64,000 nucleotides of DNA, from the NCBI RefSeq assembly GCF_011386835.1, contig NC_088805.1, positions 16,240,836 through 16,304,835 on the forward strand, read 5' to 3'. The first letter of the stretch is position 1. The number at the start of each line of letters is the position of its first letter. The position numbers and the translations under genes are program-made. The notes under the pieces were generated by a model, which saw only the letters and a list, made by a program, of their open reading frames with translations, was not told the origin of the DNA and made no database searches. Positions 1 to 12,988 of the stretch are shown here, piece by piece. This DNA comes from Chrysemys picta bellii (Eukaryota; Chordata; Testudines; Emydidae).

Positions 1-269
1 CTAATTCTGGCATGCCAAAACAGTACCTTACCAATGAGAGAGCCTGGGACACAAGCACATGTAAAAGATAACTGCTAAGATGTGTAACAATTTCCATATC
101 TCATTACTATTATTTTTATCCCCCAATTCTCTTTGAAATAAAAGCAAGATCCACCTAGGAAGAGGCATCCCTTTGTCTCTAGTCCTTTTTCTCCATATAG
201 TTTTGGGAAATGTGCTGTTAAGATAAAATGGAAGCACTGTAATTTCCTGAGGTATCCTAATTGACACAG

Positions 270-467
270 CAGCAAAGAGTCCTGTGGCACCTTATAGACT
301 AACAGACGTATTGGACCATGAGCTTTCGTGGGTGAATGCCCACTTCATCGGATGCAAGTGGGTATTCACCCACGAAAGCTCATGCTCCAATACGTCTGTT
401 ACTCTATAAGGTGCCACAGGACTCTTTGCTGCTTTTACAGATCCAGACTAACACAGCTACCCCTCTG
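270..467 (+). mobile_element. inverted-dimer retroelement, Penelope-like terminal repeat type (copy 1)
   Basis: Two copies of one sequence face each other: the left half is antisense and the right half sense, ending CTAACACAGCTACCCCTCTG. A perfect 13-bp target duplication, CTAATTGACACAG, flanks it (257-269 and 468-480). The antisense half carries a hammerhead-like core on the minus strand (about 352-314): CCGATGA, a stem GTGGG/CCCAC, GAAA, then GC-loop-G. Inverted partial dimers, variable target duplications and hammerhead cores are features of Penelope-like elements. The assignment to that class is inference; I recognise the repeat as a common turtle one. Confidence 0.7.
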
Positions 468-480
468 CTAATTGACACAG

Positions 481-1848
481 TGCTCTTTTGTTGACAGAGT
501 TGTGGTCTACAGGGTGACCACATAAATAAGGTTGCTGTGGCAAAACACAGTGAAGCTGTACCTTGGCAAGTGTATACAGTCTCTAAAACTTAACAGACTT
601 GAAGGCTGCACTCCTTGCCTCCCTGATGTTCCTTGAATTTGCAAGTGTAAGATAACACAGTAAAAATCATCTATATGCCCTACGTTGTCATTAAAATATG
701 CATATATTTTAATTAATTGAAATACTCTGATTACAATACCAAATGCAGGATGTGAACCATTGCATGGCAGTTCTGAATTCTGTAGATACCTAAAGCTGTA
801 CAGCCCAGTTCTGCCACCATTACTCAAATAGCAAGTTTTACTCATATGGGTATTCCTATTTACTGCAGTGAAACATTAACAAAAAGGAGGGCATGATTAG
901 AGCCTTAAGTAAATGCTTACATTTACTACTCTCCACTTTGTGGTATCCACCCGTTTATTGGTTGCCTGACCAGTGGTTGAAAACAGAGGAAAAAACTGGA
1001 AAGTCCATATTTTCTAAAGTTATGAAAAGAGAAGAGGCTTTTAAAAAAAACTTGACTGTGCGCTGGTGAAAGATCCTAGATTGGTTGCACTCGAAATCTA
1101 AATCTACTAGCCACGGCAGTTGCAGAATGTACCGGGACAGTGCAAGCTTCTCGGTGCTACTTCACTAATGAGCCTCGGTCCTGACAGATAGCACCAACCT
1201 CTAGAATAGAAAGGACAGTTTTTGTGTTCAGGTGAAGTCACGATCCTATTGGAATCAATGAGAGTTTTGGTATTGACATAAAGGGGGCCAAGATTGGACA
1301 CATGTCCATAAGAACTTGTTGGCCTACAAGTCATTTCATATAAGTTGCTGACAAACAATTGGATTATTTCCATTCACTACCAGGCCCAAAACTGAACCAG
1401 TCTCCTAAGAGTTAAAGTCTATCCCAGTACCCAGGACCTGAGCCCATATTTAAACCTCCCACTCCAAGATCCATTGTCATTGACCCTTACTGGGACTGGA
1501 AGATAAGCAAATGGAGATAAACTATTCCGTGTGTCAGATTTCTTCATGTTACTCTGGCAAAGTAGGTGTCATTTTAACACTGTGCATACTTTTCATTCAC
1601 TTTTCATTCACATGTCTCCACTGCGGTCTGGAGGTGTGACTGCAGCAGCGCTAGAGAAAGCTAGATCAAAGATAGCTTGTGTAACAATAATAGTGAAGCC
1701 CAGCAGTACAGGCTATCCCTGCCTACCTAGGACTCTGGGTGCATACTTGAATGGCCACTGCCCGTGATGGATTGAACAATCCATTCATTGATCAGATACT
1801 TCATTAGAAAGCATTTCATGCCATTAGGTGACTGATTCTAACTAAGGA
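481..1848. other. no gene seen
   Basis: Mixed-composition DNA. Frames are short, lack family resemblance and have no support. No clear repeat was recognised. Confidence 0.6.
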
Positions 1849-2085
1849 CTGGTCTGTACTTAAAATGTAGGTCAACATAGCTATTCACACTCCTGACTTG
1901 TGTAGCTATGCCAGCCTAACCCCCACTGGAGACACAACTAGGCTGACCGAAGAATACTTCTATCAGCCTAACTAATGTTGATCAGGGAGGTGGTGTTCCT
2001 ACAGCGACATGAAAACCCCTACTGTTGCTGTAGGCTGCATCTGCACAACAGAGTTATGCTGGCACAGCTACAGTGCCACAGTCCC
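1849..2085. mobile_element. Harbinger-type MITE, decayed
   Basis: Starts GGACTGGTCTGTACTTAAAA and holds AGGTCAACATAGCT, TGTGTAGCTATGCCAGCCTAA and an inner GTGTTCCTACAGC/GCTGTAGGC region. It matches the common turtle MITE (GGTCTACACTTAAAA start). The right end is degraded and no duplication is visible. Confidence 0.6.
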
Positions 2086-2784
2086 TTACTTAGCCAATCG
2101 CTCAGGACTCTGGTCTTGAGCCCAGACCCACGGGGTTCTTGAGAAGCAGCTTGGGCCATCATGCCACATCAACTTGTCTACATACCAGGGAATTCACAGA
2201 CTTGGATGGGCCAGTTTCTAGGGTTCTGCGATCTGCTTCCTGATTGGGCACATGGTCTTCACCCTGACTGGCTGGTGACCATATATAAACTTCCTGCTTT
2301 CTTTCTGGCCTTGTCTGAACAACAAGCCATTGCCTGCTAGCAGCTGTTTGGACCCTGCTTGACCCTGCCAGCTGCCTTGTTGTACCTTCCTCTTGGATTG
2401 CATCTCCTGCCTATCGGACCTCTTGTGGGAACTCTGATCACTGATCTGTCCTTTGACCGGCTTGACCCCTGGGTATTACATGATCTCTTTCCATACCACC
2501 TTCCCCTTTCCCCCAAATATTTCCTACTAATAATTTATACTAAATAATCCTGGCTTCACCATATGTTTTGACCTCTCGATAGGCCCTCAGCAGTGTCAAA
2601 AATAAGTAAAAAATTGCAGCTGTAACATTGTCATTTACGACCAGAAAAACAGAGATTGTTGTCTCTCATCTTTAGAGTTCCAAACCTCCGGCACTCATAC
2701 TTTTATACAGAAGCCTGCTCAACACTTAAAAATTACATTGACCTCACTACCTTGCTCAGGGCCGTGAAAAATTGAGTGTCCTGA

Positions 2785-2975
2785 GTTCTGCAGCTAGGTC
2801 GACAGAAGAATTCTTCATTGACCTAGCTACTGCCTGGGGGACAGGAGGAATAACTATATCGATGGGAAAATCCTTTCTGTTGATGTAGGAGATATCTAGA
2901 CGATGGTACTATAGCAGCACAGAGGCAGTATCGTAGTTATGCCCCTGAAGTGGATGTCGTGTAGCCATACCCTCA
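2785..2975. mobile_element. Harbinger-type MITE fragment, same family as 1849-2085
   Basis: Holds CAGCTAGGTCGACAGAAGAAT, a stretch matching the middle of the family, then TCGATGGGAAAATCC and a right end GTGTAGCCATACC. The left end is missing. Confidence 0.6.
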
Positions 2976-3833
2976 GTTCTGTCCCAGTACTCCATTATGG
3001 TAAGAATATTTCAAGTGCCCGAAGCCTGCACAATGGCTGCCATAGGCCCTGTCTTAACCTATGGAGCCCCCATTTCACATTAAAAAATGGGGAGGAGAAG
3101 GTATAGGAGGAAAAACATTTCATGCTTAGCCTTAAATGCCTTTGGAATAATTAGAGTAAAGTATTATTTAGTGGTGGTGTGTGTTAGGGATCAGTAGGGG
3201 ATGCTAACAAAGAGCCATGCTCAGCTGCAAACTGGTCAGTTATGTCTTGGCTAGGGAGCATCAGAAGAGCCCATGGTCTAGTTGTTTCACTTGTGGGTTG
3301 TATACAGGTAGCCATGAGTCGGGGGGCATGCAACTGCTCACACCGGCTGCTTGATCTCAGAGAGGAGGCCTCACTCTGTTCATCCAATATCCACCCAGCT
3401 CTAGGACCAGAGTCAGAAGACAGAAGACAAAGACCATGACCTGCATGGTGAGCCAGCTAGATCCAGCCAGCAAAGCATGTAGCAAAATCAAGAACGTACC
3501 TGGTGTGCGCACCCAAAGCGGTCAAGGGGTTCAGAACACTGTACTACTTTCAAATTTGAATGATCATTTTAACAGATTATTACACTCTTTTAAAATGATC
3601 TTTTGCAGCAACCACAAAAAATAGCACATGAGATTTCATGTGACAGGAATGGGGTAGCTGTGGGGCAATGTGAAAGGAATAACTGGTGCATACGTGCACA
3701 GTTTTATCCACAGAACTAGCACTTTTTAGGGAAGTTGGATATACAGCGAAACCTGACTTGTGATGACTCAAGGGATTGAGAGACTCAGTGAGCACAGTTA
3801 GTCTTCAAAGACGGAGTTCAGCTGCACTCAATG

Positions 3834-3962
3834 GGCCTGATTCACCACTCCATTACACCAGCTTTATACTGGTATGACTCCATTTACGTTAGTGTAGCTC
3901 CATTTAAATCAAAGGCGTTACGCTGTCATAAAACTGATGTAACAGCCTGGTGAACCAGACTC
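3834..3962. mobile_element. short repeat with inverted ends
   Basis: The left end CTGATTCACCACTCC and the minus-strand right end CTGGTTCACCAGGCT are imperfect inverted repeats around a middle containing TTTATACTGGTATGACTCC. It looks like a small MITE common in turtle DNA. Confidence 0.45.
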
Positions 3963-6900
3963 AATATCTAAGGGAAGGTACCTTAAGGCAGGAGATTGCC
4001 TAAGAAGGATGATCTTTTGTACACCTTTTCCTGTAGTAAAACTTGAGTTATAGCGTGGTAGAATGTGGGAGTGGCTTTCTGCTGCCTTGTCCCTTGTGTC
4101 GCCATTTACTCCTGTGCAAAATGAGTGTAAAATGTTACTTGTTACCAATTCAGAACAGCAGCAGTTTGCAGCCAGTCTGCACCTGTGTGAGCCGTTTACA
4201 AAGGGAGCAAAGCAGTGGAGAACTGGGCCCTGAAGGTCCCAGATTGTTTCACACACTGCACTGTGCAGGTCCTGGTTACAGTAAACTCTGCTTACAGTAA
4301 GGCGGTTCTGTGGGAAAAAAAGACTTCTCCATAAGAGGGTTTCGTTCTGCATGTATAGACAAGTGCATGTCTGAATGTATGCGGGTGAGAGAGAGATGAG
4401 GCAGGTTTTCCAGGCCACCATTTTGTTCTTGCTCTAATAGAAAGCAACAAAATGGTTGCTATTAGTGCTCCCTTGGATAATGCCGCACAAAAATTCCAGA
4501 TGTTAGCTCTGTGATCGGTCTGGATTAAAAGGAATGCTTTCTCTTGGCCCATGTGTAATTTCTGTCCAAGGAACAGCAATTACCCGAATCCTAACTACTG
4601 CATAGGGATTGAACCATGCAAACAGGGTATTTCTCATTGTGAACTATGGGCAGAAACTGCAATCTACCTTAGGCACAAACAGCTAATAAGCCCCAAATGA
4701 ATGCACTCTACCTGCAGGGAAAGGGTTTATCCCCTAAGCAGAATCCTGCAGTATTTTCACATTTCACTCAGGATGTTAACTAGCATCACAGTTCGCACTA
4801 GAAGGACACATACTGCCAATGTGCTACACATTATTCACTTTCCTTTATTTTTAACGCCATTCAGGCACAACATGGTGAATTCGGATGCAGGTCCCAGCAG
4901 TTTCATGACCAGTTTGTAAGATTGTGTTCAAATTTTTATTAATGTGATTGTTCTAGCAAACTGCTGCTCTCTTGTACGTGACGAGCCCAGTTTTGAATTT
5001 CACATGGGGGAACTGTAAGTGAATACGATGCAGGTTGCTTAAAACAGTGGGTTAGTCAATGATTGTGTAATATGCTGCAACTGACAGGACCTCAAATGGA
5101 AGTGTCCACCAGTAACCAAAGTACAGTTAAAAAGGAAGAAACATGTCTAGAGACATACAAGTAGGGAGTCAGCAAGCCAAGGAAATAAGGGGCTGAGAAC
5201 AGCTATCCCAAGATGGAGAATTTCTCATTTGTTTGCTCGCTCCTTTGCACTGAGAAACAGAAGGGGTGCGGGGAACTAGGCCGGACAACATAGTTAAGAA
5301 GTAGACCAGCATTAAAAATGAGGATAAAACCTTGCAGCCTCTTTTCATCCCTTAAAACACACTGTACCCAGCTAACACATTAGTGAAACAGAGCAGCGGT
5401 CTCCTGACATCTTGTGGCTTCACTGCACAATACAACTAATACCCCCCACCCCACCCAGGCTGAAGGCACAAGTGTCAGCTGAAAAAGTTGACCTTGGCAT
5501 TAACTACAGCCACAGGCACTGAAGATCCTTATATTTATATATAGCCTCTCTCAAATGCTGGATTGCTTCCCCCTCCACCCCGAAAGCACGTATGTGTTCA
5601 AGTGACGCTGCATCTTCCTAGGTGCTTACATATGGACTTAACATGCTGTACACCAGAGATGGCTGCAAAGCTAAATCTGGGAGCTGAATTGGATTCAGAA
5701 TCTGGGCCTGCCACCCTGCCTTTAATGAATCAACCAAAGACCCCGGATCCAAACATCCCAAGCTTTTCCAGATTTCCTCCCTCATCTTTGCCCCAGAAAT
5801 TCATTATTTCTCAGGTTGGTGTTGGCCTTCAGTAGAGACACGGGATTTTATTTTCCCTCCGTAGAATATAAATAATTCCTTTTGGCTTCAATGGCCCAGC
5901 TTCATTCATCTCACTCTGGGGGAACCAGCAATTTTAAGAGCATGAGATAAAGATTTAAATTTTTAAGGATTAATTTAGCTTTTTGTTTAAAAATCCATTG
6001 TTGTTACAAACAATCGAAATTTACAGCTTTCTAAAAAGTCAAATGTATGCATAATAGAGCTGAGGTGTGAAAACATTATCTACTATCTGTCACCTGAAAG
6101 CATCGTCTCATTCTTGAATGGATTCATGAAGGAATCTTTTATCCTTCTTCTGAACAGTTGTTCCTGACTTTGGTCTTTGCCCCAATTACTCTGTTTCAGA
6201 AGCTGGAAAGGAATGAACCATACTGAATAATCACAAGCACAGAGAGCAAGTCACCTTCTTGGTGTCTGGGTCCCACTGGGTCTCCCTCTTGTTATTCATC
6301 ACACTGGAGTTTTAGCTCGTGAATGGCACTGCACTGGCAATTAGAGAAAACAGCCCTAGCCAGATTCGGAGCCCCCGGAGAATACCAACACCGGAACTGG
6401 AGAGAGCTCAGACTGCCCGTGATGTGAGTATTATGCAGAGGTGCTGTGTGTTGAGTACTAGGTGGGGAGATAAGATGCTTCTCATATATTTTACAAAGTG
6501 CATTGCACATGTTATCTACTACAGATGGCCAGATTACCATACATGGGAAAATAGATAAACTACACTATGCACAAAATCCCTCTGAAGTCCAGACAGGGAG
6601 GCGTACTCCATCCCACAGAGGGTGGGGGCTCAGTTACCTCTGTGGCACTGTCCCTCCCCCCGCTCTCGGAGCCAAAGAGGGGGCAGGCTGTGAGCAGGAA
6701 GGCCAGAGTTTGGGCCAGGGGGGATGCATACTGTTCCCTGTCAAGCCCAGACAAGTAAGAGAGCCAGAGGTTATATTGACATTTTTGTGTCTAGGGAAAG
6801 TGACAATGTGCAGGGCAGCCTGGCGGTGGGGGATAACTGCAAGGGGCTAGGAAGCCATGGAGAGGCAGCAGTTCCCCCAGGATCTGTGTGAATCCCAGCT

Positions 6901-8256
6901 GATTTGCAGGGATAGGAGTTAAACCCACTGGTTCCTTGGCTAATACCCTCCTCCCATCACTTCGCAGGGGGACTTGGAGGAAACTCTCACTCCTAGGCCA
7001 GGAAGCCCCTGCTGTGGACTTTCCTGTAGGGGGATGCAATTGGACTCACTATTACAAAATTAGCCAGTTTTCCAATTTAAAAACTCTGGTAGTTTCTGAA
7101 ACCGGACTAAATAACGCAAGAGATTTCTCCCAGCCTCGGCTCCTGTGTGAACCCATTTTAAATTCATAGAACGTATGTACTTTATGAATCAGATTCTGCT
7201 CTCTGTCACATCATACAACCAACCCTCTTAAGTTCAGTGGGTTTGCCAGGGCTCAGAGCTGAAATTTGATCCAATAAACATATGCAATATACCACAATGA
7301 AACCTATGCTAATGGTTGCCTATATTAAGGTACCTAAGTCTTATGCAAGCACTTTACAATATCACCAAAGTCAGCTTTCAAGTTTAACTATATTAACCCT
7401 TTAAAGTCTACCACTAATGTGCAACTGACTGTGACTTGTGGCTACTCTCTTAAGACAGGTTATAAACTGAAGATGATTACCAAGTGTTAAATAAAACAAA
7501 CATGTAATCAAATGGAAATTATTAAATGCTCAAAGAAATTCCCTTTCAAATATTTATAATTAGGTGTAGAGATTTCTCATATCTATATAAACACACAGTC
7601 TGTACAAGTGTGAATTTCCTTGACAGAAACAATTCACACTTATGAAAATGTAATGGTTGTCACGACATGTCTTGCTGCTGCAAACTAAAGTCATCGGTTT
7701 CTCTCGAATGCTAAACAGGGTAAAGGCAGCTGCGATTTGCACTTCTTTGCACTGGCCAGCTAAAGTGGGGGAGGGGTGAGTTGTCCTCACTAACTTGGTC
7801 CTTGAACTAGCCAGAGTACAAGGTGGCTTTGTTAGAAGATGGGTTATTACTCACTGGGAAGTACTGCTGTGTTGATATTACTAGCTGAATTTCACTTAGA
7901 AGGCTAGCTTCTGCACCAGGCTAGAAGCTGAGTCTCCCGGAGAATATACAGCGTCTCATATTGACTCAGCGCCACCTGTCTAGAAATACATAGTTCTCAG
8001 AACATTTCTTTGACTTTTTCCCCTATAATTAGTATTTGTTTCTCTCTCAATTTCCTGTCAAATCATTGTAAGTGTGGCCACACTTTAAGAAGTGGCATTT
8101 AACTTAAAAATACAACGTCCCTCCTCCCCATTTTAGGAATATCATAGTTAGCTACTGAAAAGACCAATTAGGTCGTCTTTCTCCTTACATCTCCAGAATA
8201 TAGTTAGCCTCCCAACAGGGGATGTACAGTAGCAGATATTAAAGTGATTCTATGCT

Positions 8257-8274
8257 TGTGTGTGTGTGTGTGTA
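8257..8274. repeat. short (TG)n tract
   Basis: Nine TG units. Confidence 0.8.
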
Positions 8275-10265
8275 TAAGCGAAAGAGAAAAATGTTACCTT
8301 ACATCAGCAGCTGCATGTGGAGAAGAATTGACACAATGGCATGTGTAGGGGGCTCATTTGAATAAGTAACAAGAGGAAAGAGAAGAGGAAAACCTGTGAT
8401 TTATGTCCATTTAGTTATTTTAAGTGACAGAATGCTTATCCACAAACTGGCTACAACTGGCTTTCTTCCGTGGGCAAATACCCTCTTTGTAGCTGCTAGA
8501 GCTCAATGCTCAGCACCTGAAATATAAGACCTAGCATAGCTAGTGCACTGTAATAATAATATTTAACTTGTTTGTCACATTGAGAATTTTTTTCAGTGAT
8601 TATTTTTCCTGGTGTGTATGTATTGATTTTAAGATTTCAGAATCACAATGCAGAAGACCCATCAATATGGAAAGGCAATCTTGAATATACACATGCAGAC
8701 TGTCTGGATGGATAGCCATATTTTTTTCACTGAAGAATTTGTTTAGGTTAAATAAAAGAAACAGGCAGAAACCCGGGGGGGTTCATTTGGTGGTGCTCTC
8801 TCTGTTCTGCTTGGCTTCTCAGCTTTCAATAGATCCCAAGGTCAGGCAGTTGTTTGTTGCTAGGCCAAAGTGGCAGCCTCCCACCCTAACAATGCTGCTA
8901 TCTTCATATCATCTGAGTGATGGGGGCCACATTGTGATGCTTTGGCAGTGTTGCTAAGGAGGTTGCTAGGTTAGATTGATGTCACAATGTGGGTTATAAA
9001 TTGCCTTTACCCTGCTGGCCCTTACTTGGCCCCATAACACAATGATCTAGTAGATGGCACCGAAGTCTTCAAATGATACATTGGAGCAACATGTTAAGAC
9101 CCTGAACTTGGCAGCAAACGTATGTGGTATCCATTGAACAAAGGGACCACTTGTAATATAGTGAAGTAAATAAGCAAATTGCTTTTGATACTACAACCAA
9201 AATAACGATGCATTCTTTCATGTCCAGAAATTAACAAAAGTGTAGTGACAGAATCCCCGAGTTTGTGACCCAAGTGCATGCACTAAAAACAGGGCATTCA
9301 GTTAACAAGGACACTCTGCACTTTATTTACACTATTCCTGAAAGAAGAACGTTTTTAAAAGGCATCAGAGAGTGAGTGAGCTGAACTATAAATGAGCCGG
9401 AAGTGTGAATTTCCCAGCTTTGAGTGGCGTGTGCCCAGAACCTCAACAATACCAAAATATACCAGAGTCCTCTTTACATTAGTGTCTGTTTATTCTAGTA
9501 CAAAAGCGACCGGGACCGTATTTACACTGAATTATTTGCAACGCATGTTCCAAAGCAGCCTCCACAGAAGATGCTTGCCACTTGCCGATTGCCAAAAATA
9601 ACTGCTGAAGAGTCATTTTCACTGATTTTTTTTCAAATTCATGAATAGAGCAAAAATGAATGTTCAGTCAGTAATTTCAGTTCTACAGTGCCCACCTGTG
9701 TGTGGGGTTAATTTCATTTTTAAAAAGAATAAATAAAAATAGATCAACATTCATGCCCTTCAGAGCTGTGCTGATTTAATAAGTAAATATATCATTAGGC
9801 AGGCTTTTCTTTATGCACGACGTCTTGATAGCTGGGCTTTAGCCGCACACCTCTCATTAGTGTTAATGAAATTTATGTGGCTAAATCCCCGTGCATTGTG
9901 TTGAGCATATACCTCAGTATATTTATAATTATTTTTAAAGATTGCATTACTCTCAAGACAGATCAGAACCCAGCTCGTACAAGGCCATTCTGGTCCATAG
10001 GGTGAATACATATTTATAAATGTTTTAAAAATGCATATTATATTTACTCCACAGAGCATAACAGCTCTGCTAGCTAGCAACACATATTAAAGGAGGTAAC
10101 CAAAAATCCAGAAGAAATGTCTTTGAAAAATAGTTAATACACAGGGGATACTGCAGCCTTTTTAAAGATTAATTTCTTGGCCATTTACAATGTGATTTTT
10201 ATTATTAAAAGCTATTCGACCCTATCACTCAAAAGCATGCTTTGTACATTTCTTTTACTCTTATT

Positions 10266-10354
10266 GGGCCCCATTCTGATCTCACACTGCTTTTATACAG
10301 ACTTCAATGGCATGAATTCTTGATTTACACCAAGGTGAGATGAGAATCAGGCCT
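10266..10354. mobile_element. short repeat with inverted ends
   Basis: GGGCCCCATTCTGATCTCA at the left is matched, with a few changes, by the reverse of TGAGATGAGAATCAGGCCT at the right. The middle mentions no gene-like content. Confidence 0.45.
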
Positions 10355-10387
10355 ACAGTCCCACTGAAGTCACTTGTACTCACTGGG

Positions 10388-10620
10388 TACATCTACACAG
10401 CAGTTAAAGCTGGCCCGGGTCAGCTGACTTGGGCTTGCCAGGCTTTGGCTGTGGGGCTGTCAAATTGCTGTGTAGACATCCGGGCTTGAGCTGGAGGCTG
10501 AGCTCTGGGACCATGTGCAAAGGGAGGGTCCCAGAGTCCAGATTCCTGAGCCCAAATGTCTACATAGCAGCTTTTAGCCTTGCAGCCCAAGCCCCTGAAC
10601 CCAAGTCAGCAGCATCAGTG
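10388..10620. mobile_element. MITE with GGGTACATCTACAC end
   Basis: Begins GGGTACATCTACACAGCAG. An internal copy of the motif (TGCTGTGTAGACATCCGGG) and a third (AAATGTCTACATAGCAGC) with AGCTCTGGGACC / GGTCCCAGAGTCC arms between them make a palindromic unit. The pattern fits a turtle non-autonomous DNA transposon. The right limit is approximate. Confidence 0.6.
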
Positions 10621-10670
10621 CTATATTAAGGGCCATGAGTTGCTCTGCCACCCCCCACCCTCCATGAGAG

Positions 10671-11165
10671 AAAGGATGCTCTAGTTGTTAGGGTGCTAGC
10701 TGAACACCTGGGTTCAATTCCCTGCTCTGTCACAGATGCCCTCGGTGCCCTGGGGCAGGCCACTGAGTGTCTATCCTGCAATCACAGGGTGTGAGTGCAA
10801 GCTCAAGTAATGTACCTGAGCAAGCTTTAATCTAGCCTGTGGCAACACACGTTTCAGCACAGGCTAGCTGTGCAAATAATTACCCAGGGTTCCAGGCAGG
10901 CTTCTACAGCCTTTGCTGAAGCACATTTCACCATGTCTTCACTGCTCAGGACCTGAGCTAGCTAGATTAAAGCTCGAGTAGGTCTACGCAAACTGTGATT
11001 GCACTCTATGACTGCAGTATAGACATGGGGGGGTCTCAGTAAGCCATCTGTAAAATGGGGATAACAGCCCTTCTGTGACACAAAGGGTGTTGCAAGGGTA
11101 GTCATTAGTGATTGTGAGGTGCTGGGATGGTGAGGGGGGAGCCATATTTGTACCTAAGATAGAGA
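10671..11165 (+). mobile_element. tRNA-derived SINE (turtle Cry type) split by a MITE
   Basis: The left part (10,671-10,767) has a tRNA-like head with B-box GGTTCAATTCCC and CTGCTCTGTCACAGA. The right part (about 11,034-11,165) continues with ATCTGTAAAATGGGGATAA, GATTGTGAGGTGCT and GTACCTAAGATAGA. The tail and body agree with the turtle pol III SINE as I know it. It is not a tRNA gene: no acceptor stem or anticodon arm is preserved. Confidence 0.7.
10768..11030. mobile_element. MITE nested in the SINE
   Basis: The ends are inverted copies: TGTCTATCCTGCAATCA on the left and TGTCTATACTGCAGTCA on the minus strand at the right (11,009-11,025). Inside, CTAGCTAGATTAAAGCTCGAGTA resembles the reverse of AGCTTTAATCTAGCC nearer the left end, so the whole element is a loose palindrome. 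The target duplication is not clear. Non-autonomous DNA transposon of the GTCTA-end group. Confidence 0.6.
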
Positions 11166-11169
11166 TGTA

Positions 11170-12356
11170 AATAATTGTTCCTCAGCTCCAGAGAGCCCCT
11201 CTTCCCCGCCTTAAACCAGCTGCTTAGCATGGAAGACAGGATTTAGCTGTAGATAAATAGGATAATTTGCAGTGTATTTATTACTGCGTAAAGAGCATGG
11301 GAGGAGGTATTCTCATTCCTGTTACACTACTCAGTATATGAAAATTCCCGTATTGTCAATACTACAGAGGCCTGATAACACAGAACATTCCAAGGTGACT
11401 TATTTTAATGGAGGTTACACACTACAACTGTGGCTTGGGTTGTTACTTTAACTCTATGCCTGATGATACAGTGTGTACCCTTAATACTGAAATGTACAGT
11501 TCTTCGAACAGGTTAAAAACAAATAATTTTTTTTTTTTTAATAATGTGCTCTGAGCCTTTCACGGGCTATGCCAAGATTCAGTCCAAAGGGAATTTTTAC
11601 AACCAACTTGTAAATTCCCGAAAAGAAAAGCTTAGAACAAGACATGTTGACATAGTCTTAACTACAGTGATAACTAAAGCTGGTTTGTTGGGAAAGAAGC
11701 AAATAAGTTTCATGCAGTAAGGCAAGAGTTGGGTATGGAAGGTGAGGCAGCTAAATGTTTCCTCTGAGAATCCCTGGAGGCTATTGTGTGAGACAGCATG
11801 TGAAATGAAGCTGAAGCAGATTGCAAAGCAGACAGAGGAAGAAACTCTTTGGAATTTGTTCATTTTCATTAAAGGGAAGGTGAATTTATATATGTACAAA
11901 TATATCAGAATTTCTTCCCTCCAAGGCGATCAGCGGGCTGCTAGCATGTCAGTGCTCGCCTTCTTACCTTCTATGGCTCTGACTTATTTCTTCGTATCAG
12001 AGATCCCACAGAGGAACATGCAATGAACTTTTGTGTGTAATCCCATTCCCTCAGTGGGGGCAGGAGCAGGCTCTTTGTTTGCAATCTGTCCCGTGTCTCT
12101 TAAGAAGAAGAAGAAGAAAAAATCCCTCCACAAGCGAGTCGGGTTTATTTCCAAGTTGTGGGACACATAAGAATCAGAAGTTTGAGATTTTAAAATAACA
12201 ATCAGCAATAGACTGATACCCTTTTGCACATCTGTACTGGGCCAGAGTCTGATCTACATGTCAGTGGAGTTACCCGAGGCTTGTACTGCTGTAACTGGTG
12301 GTAGAATCTGACCCACAGGTAAACACAAACAGCTCCTGAGACTGGGATTTTTGGAC
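11170..12356. other. no gene seen
   Basis: AT-rich DNA between the SINE and the CR1 cluster. A frame at 11742-12026 (plus) has no recognisable family. Confidence 0.55.
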
Positions 12357-12988
12357 AATCATAGAATCGTAGGACTGGAAGGCACCTTGAGAGGTCATCT
12401 AGTCCAGTCCCCTGCATTCATGGCAGGACTAAGTATTTTATAGATCATCCCTGACAGGTGTTTGTCTAATCTGCTGTTTAAAATCTCCAATGATGGAGAT
12501 TCCACAGCCTCCCTAGGCAATTTACTCCAGTATTTAGCCATCCTGACAGTTAGGAAGTTTTTCTTAATGTCCAACCTAAACCACCCTTGCTGCAGTTTAA
12601 GACCATTGCTTCTTGTCCTATCCTCAGAGGTTAAGGAGAACAATTTTTCTCCCTCCTCCTTGTAACAACCTATTATGTACTTGAAAACTGTTATCATGTC
12701 CCCTCTCAGTCTTCTCTTCTCCAGACCAAATAAACCAATTTTTTTTCAATCTTCCCTCATAGGTCACGTTTTCTAGACCTTTAATCATTTTTGTTGCTTT
12801 TCTCTGGACTTTCTCCAATTTTTCCGCATCTTTCCTGAAATGTGGCGCCCAGAACTAAACACAACACTCCAGTTGAGGCCTAATCAGCGCAGAGTAGAAT
12901 GGAAGAATTACTTCTCGTGTCTTATTTACAACACTCCTGCTAATACATCCCACAATGATGTTTGCTTTTTTTTTTTTGCAACAGTGTT
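12357..12988 (-). mobile_element. CR1 LINE antisense, 3' half, interrupted
   Basis: The reverse complement is the CR1 3' end: ATAGAATC-type terminus at 12,360, the GGTCATCTAGTCCAGTCCCC tail segment, then coding remnants (ERGHD, SLEILNSRLDK, KVQRKATKMIKGLENVTYEG) with frameshifts. It continues at 14,125 after the inserted sense CR1. Confidence 0.88.

Larger units (their letters stand above)
2990..10260. other. no gene seen; mainly unique-looking AT-rich DNA
   Basis: Apart from the short repeat at 3834-3962 and the TG tract, I recognise nothing. The longest frame (3918-4421, minus, 167 codons) overlaps that repeat and has no domain, signal or coding-like composition. Confidence 0.6.

Noticed and set aside
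3918..4421. 167-codon minus-strand frame
   Set aside because: Part of it is an interspersed repeat; no domain, no homology that I recognise, ordinary non-coding composition.
10681..10740. Possible tRNA gene (B box present)
   Set aside because: Continues into a SINE body and has no cloverleaf; it is the head of a tRNA-derived SINE.
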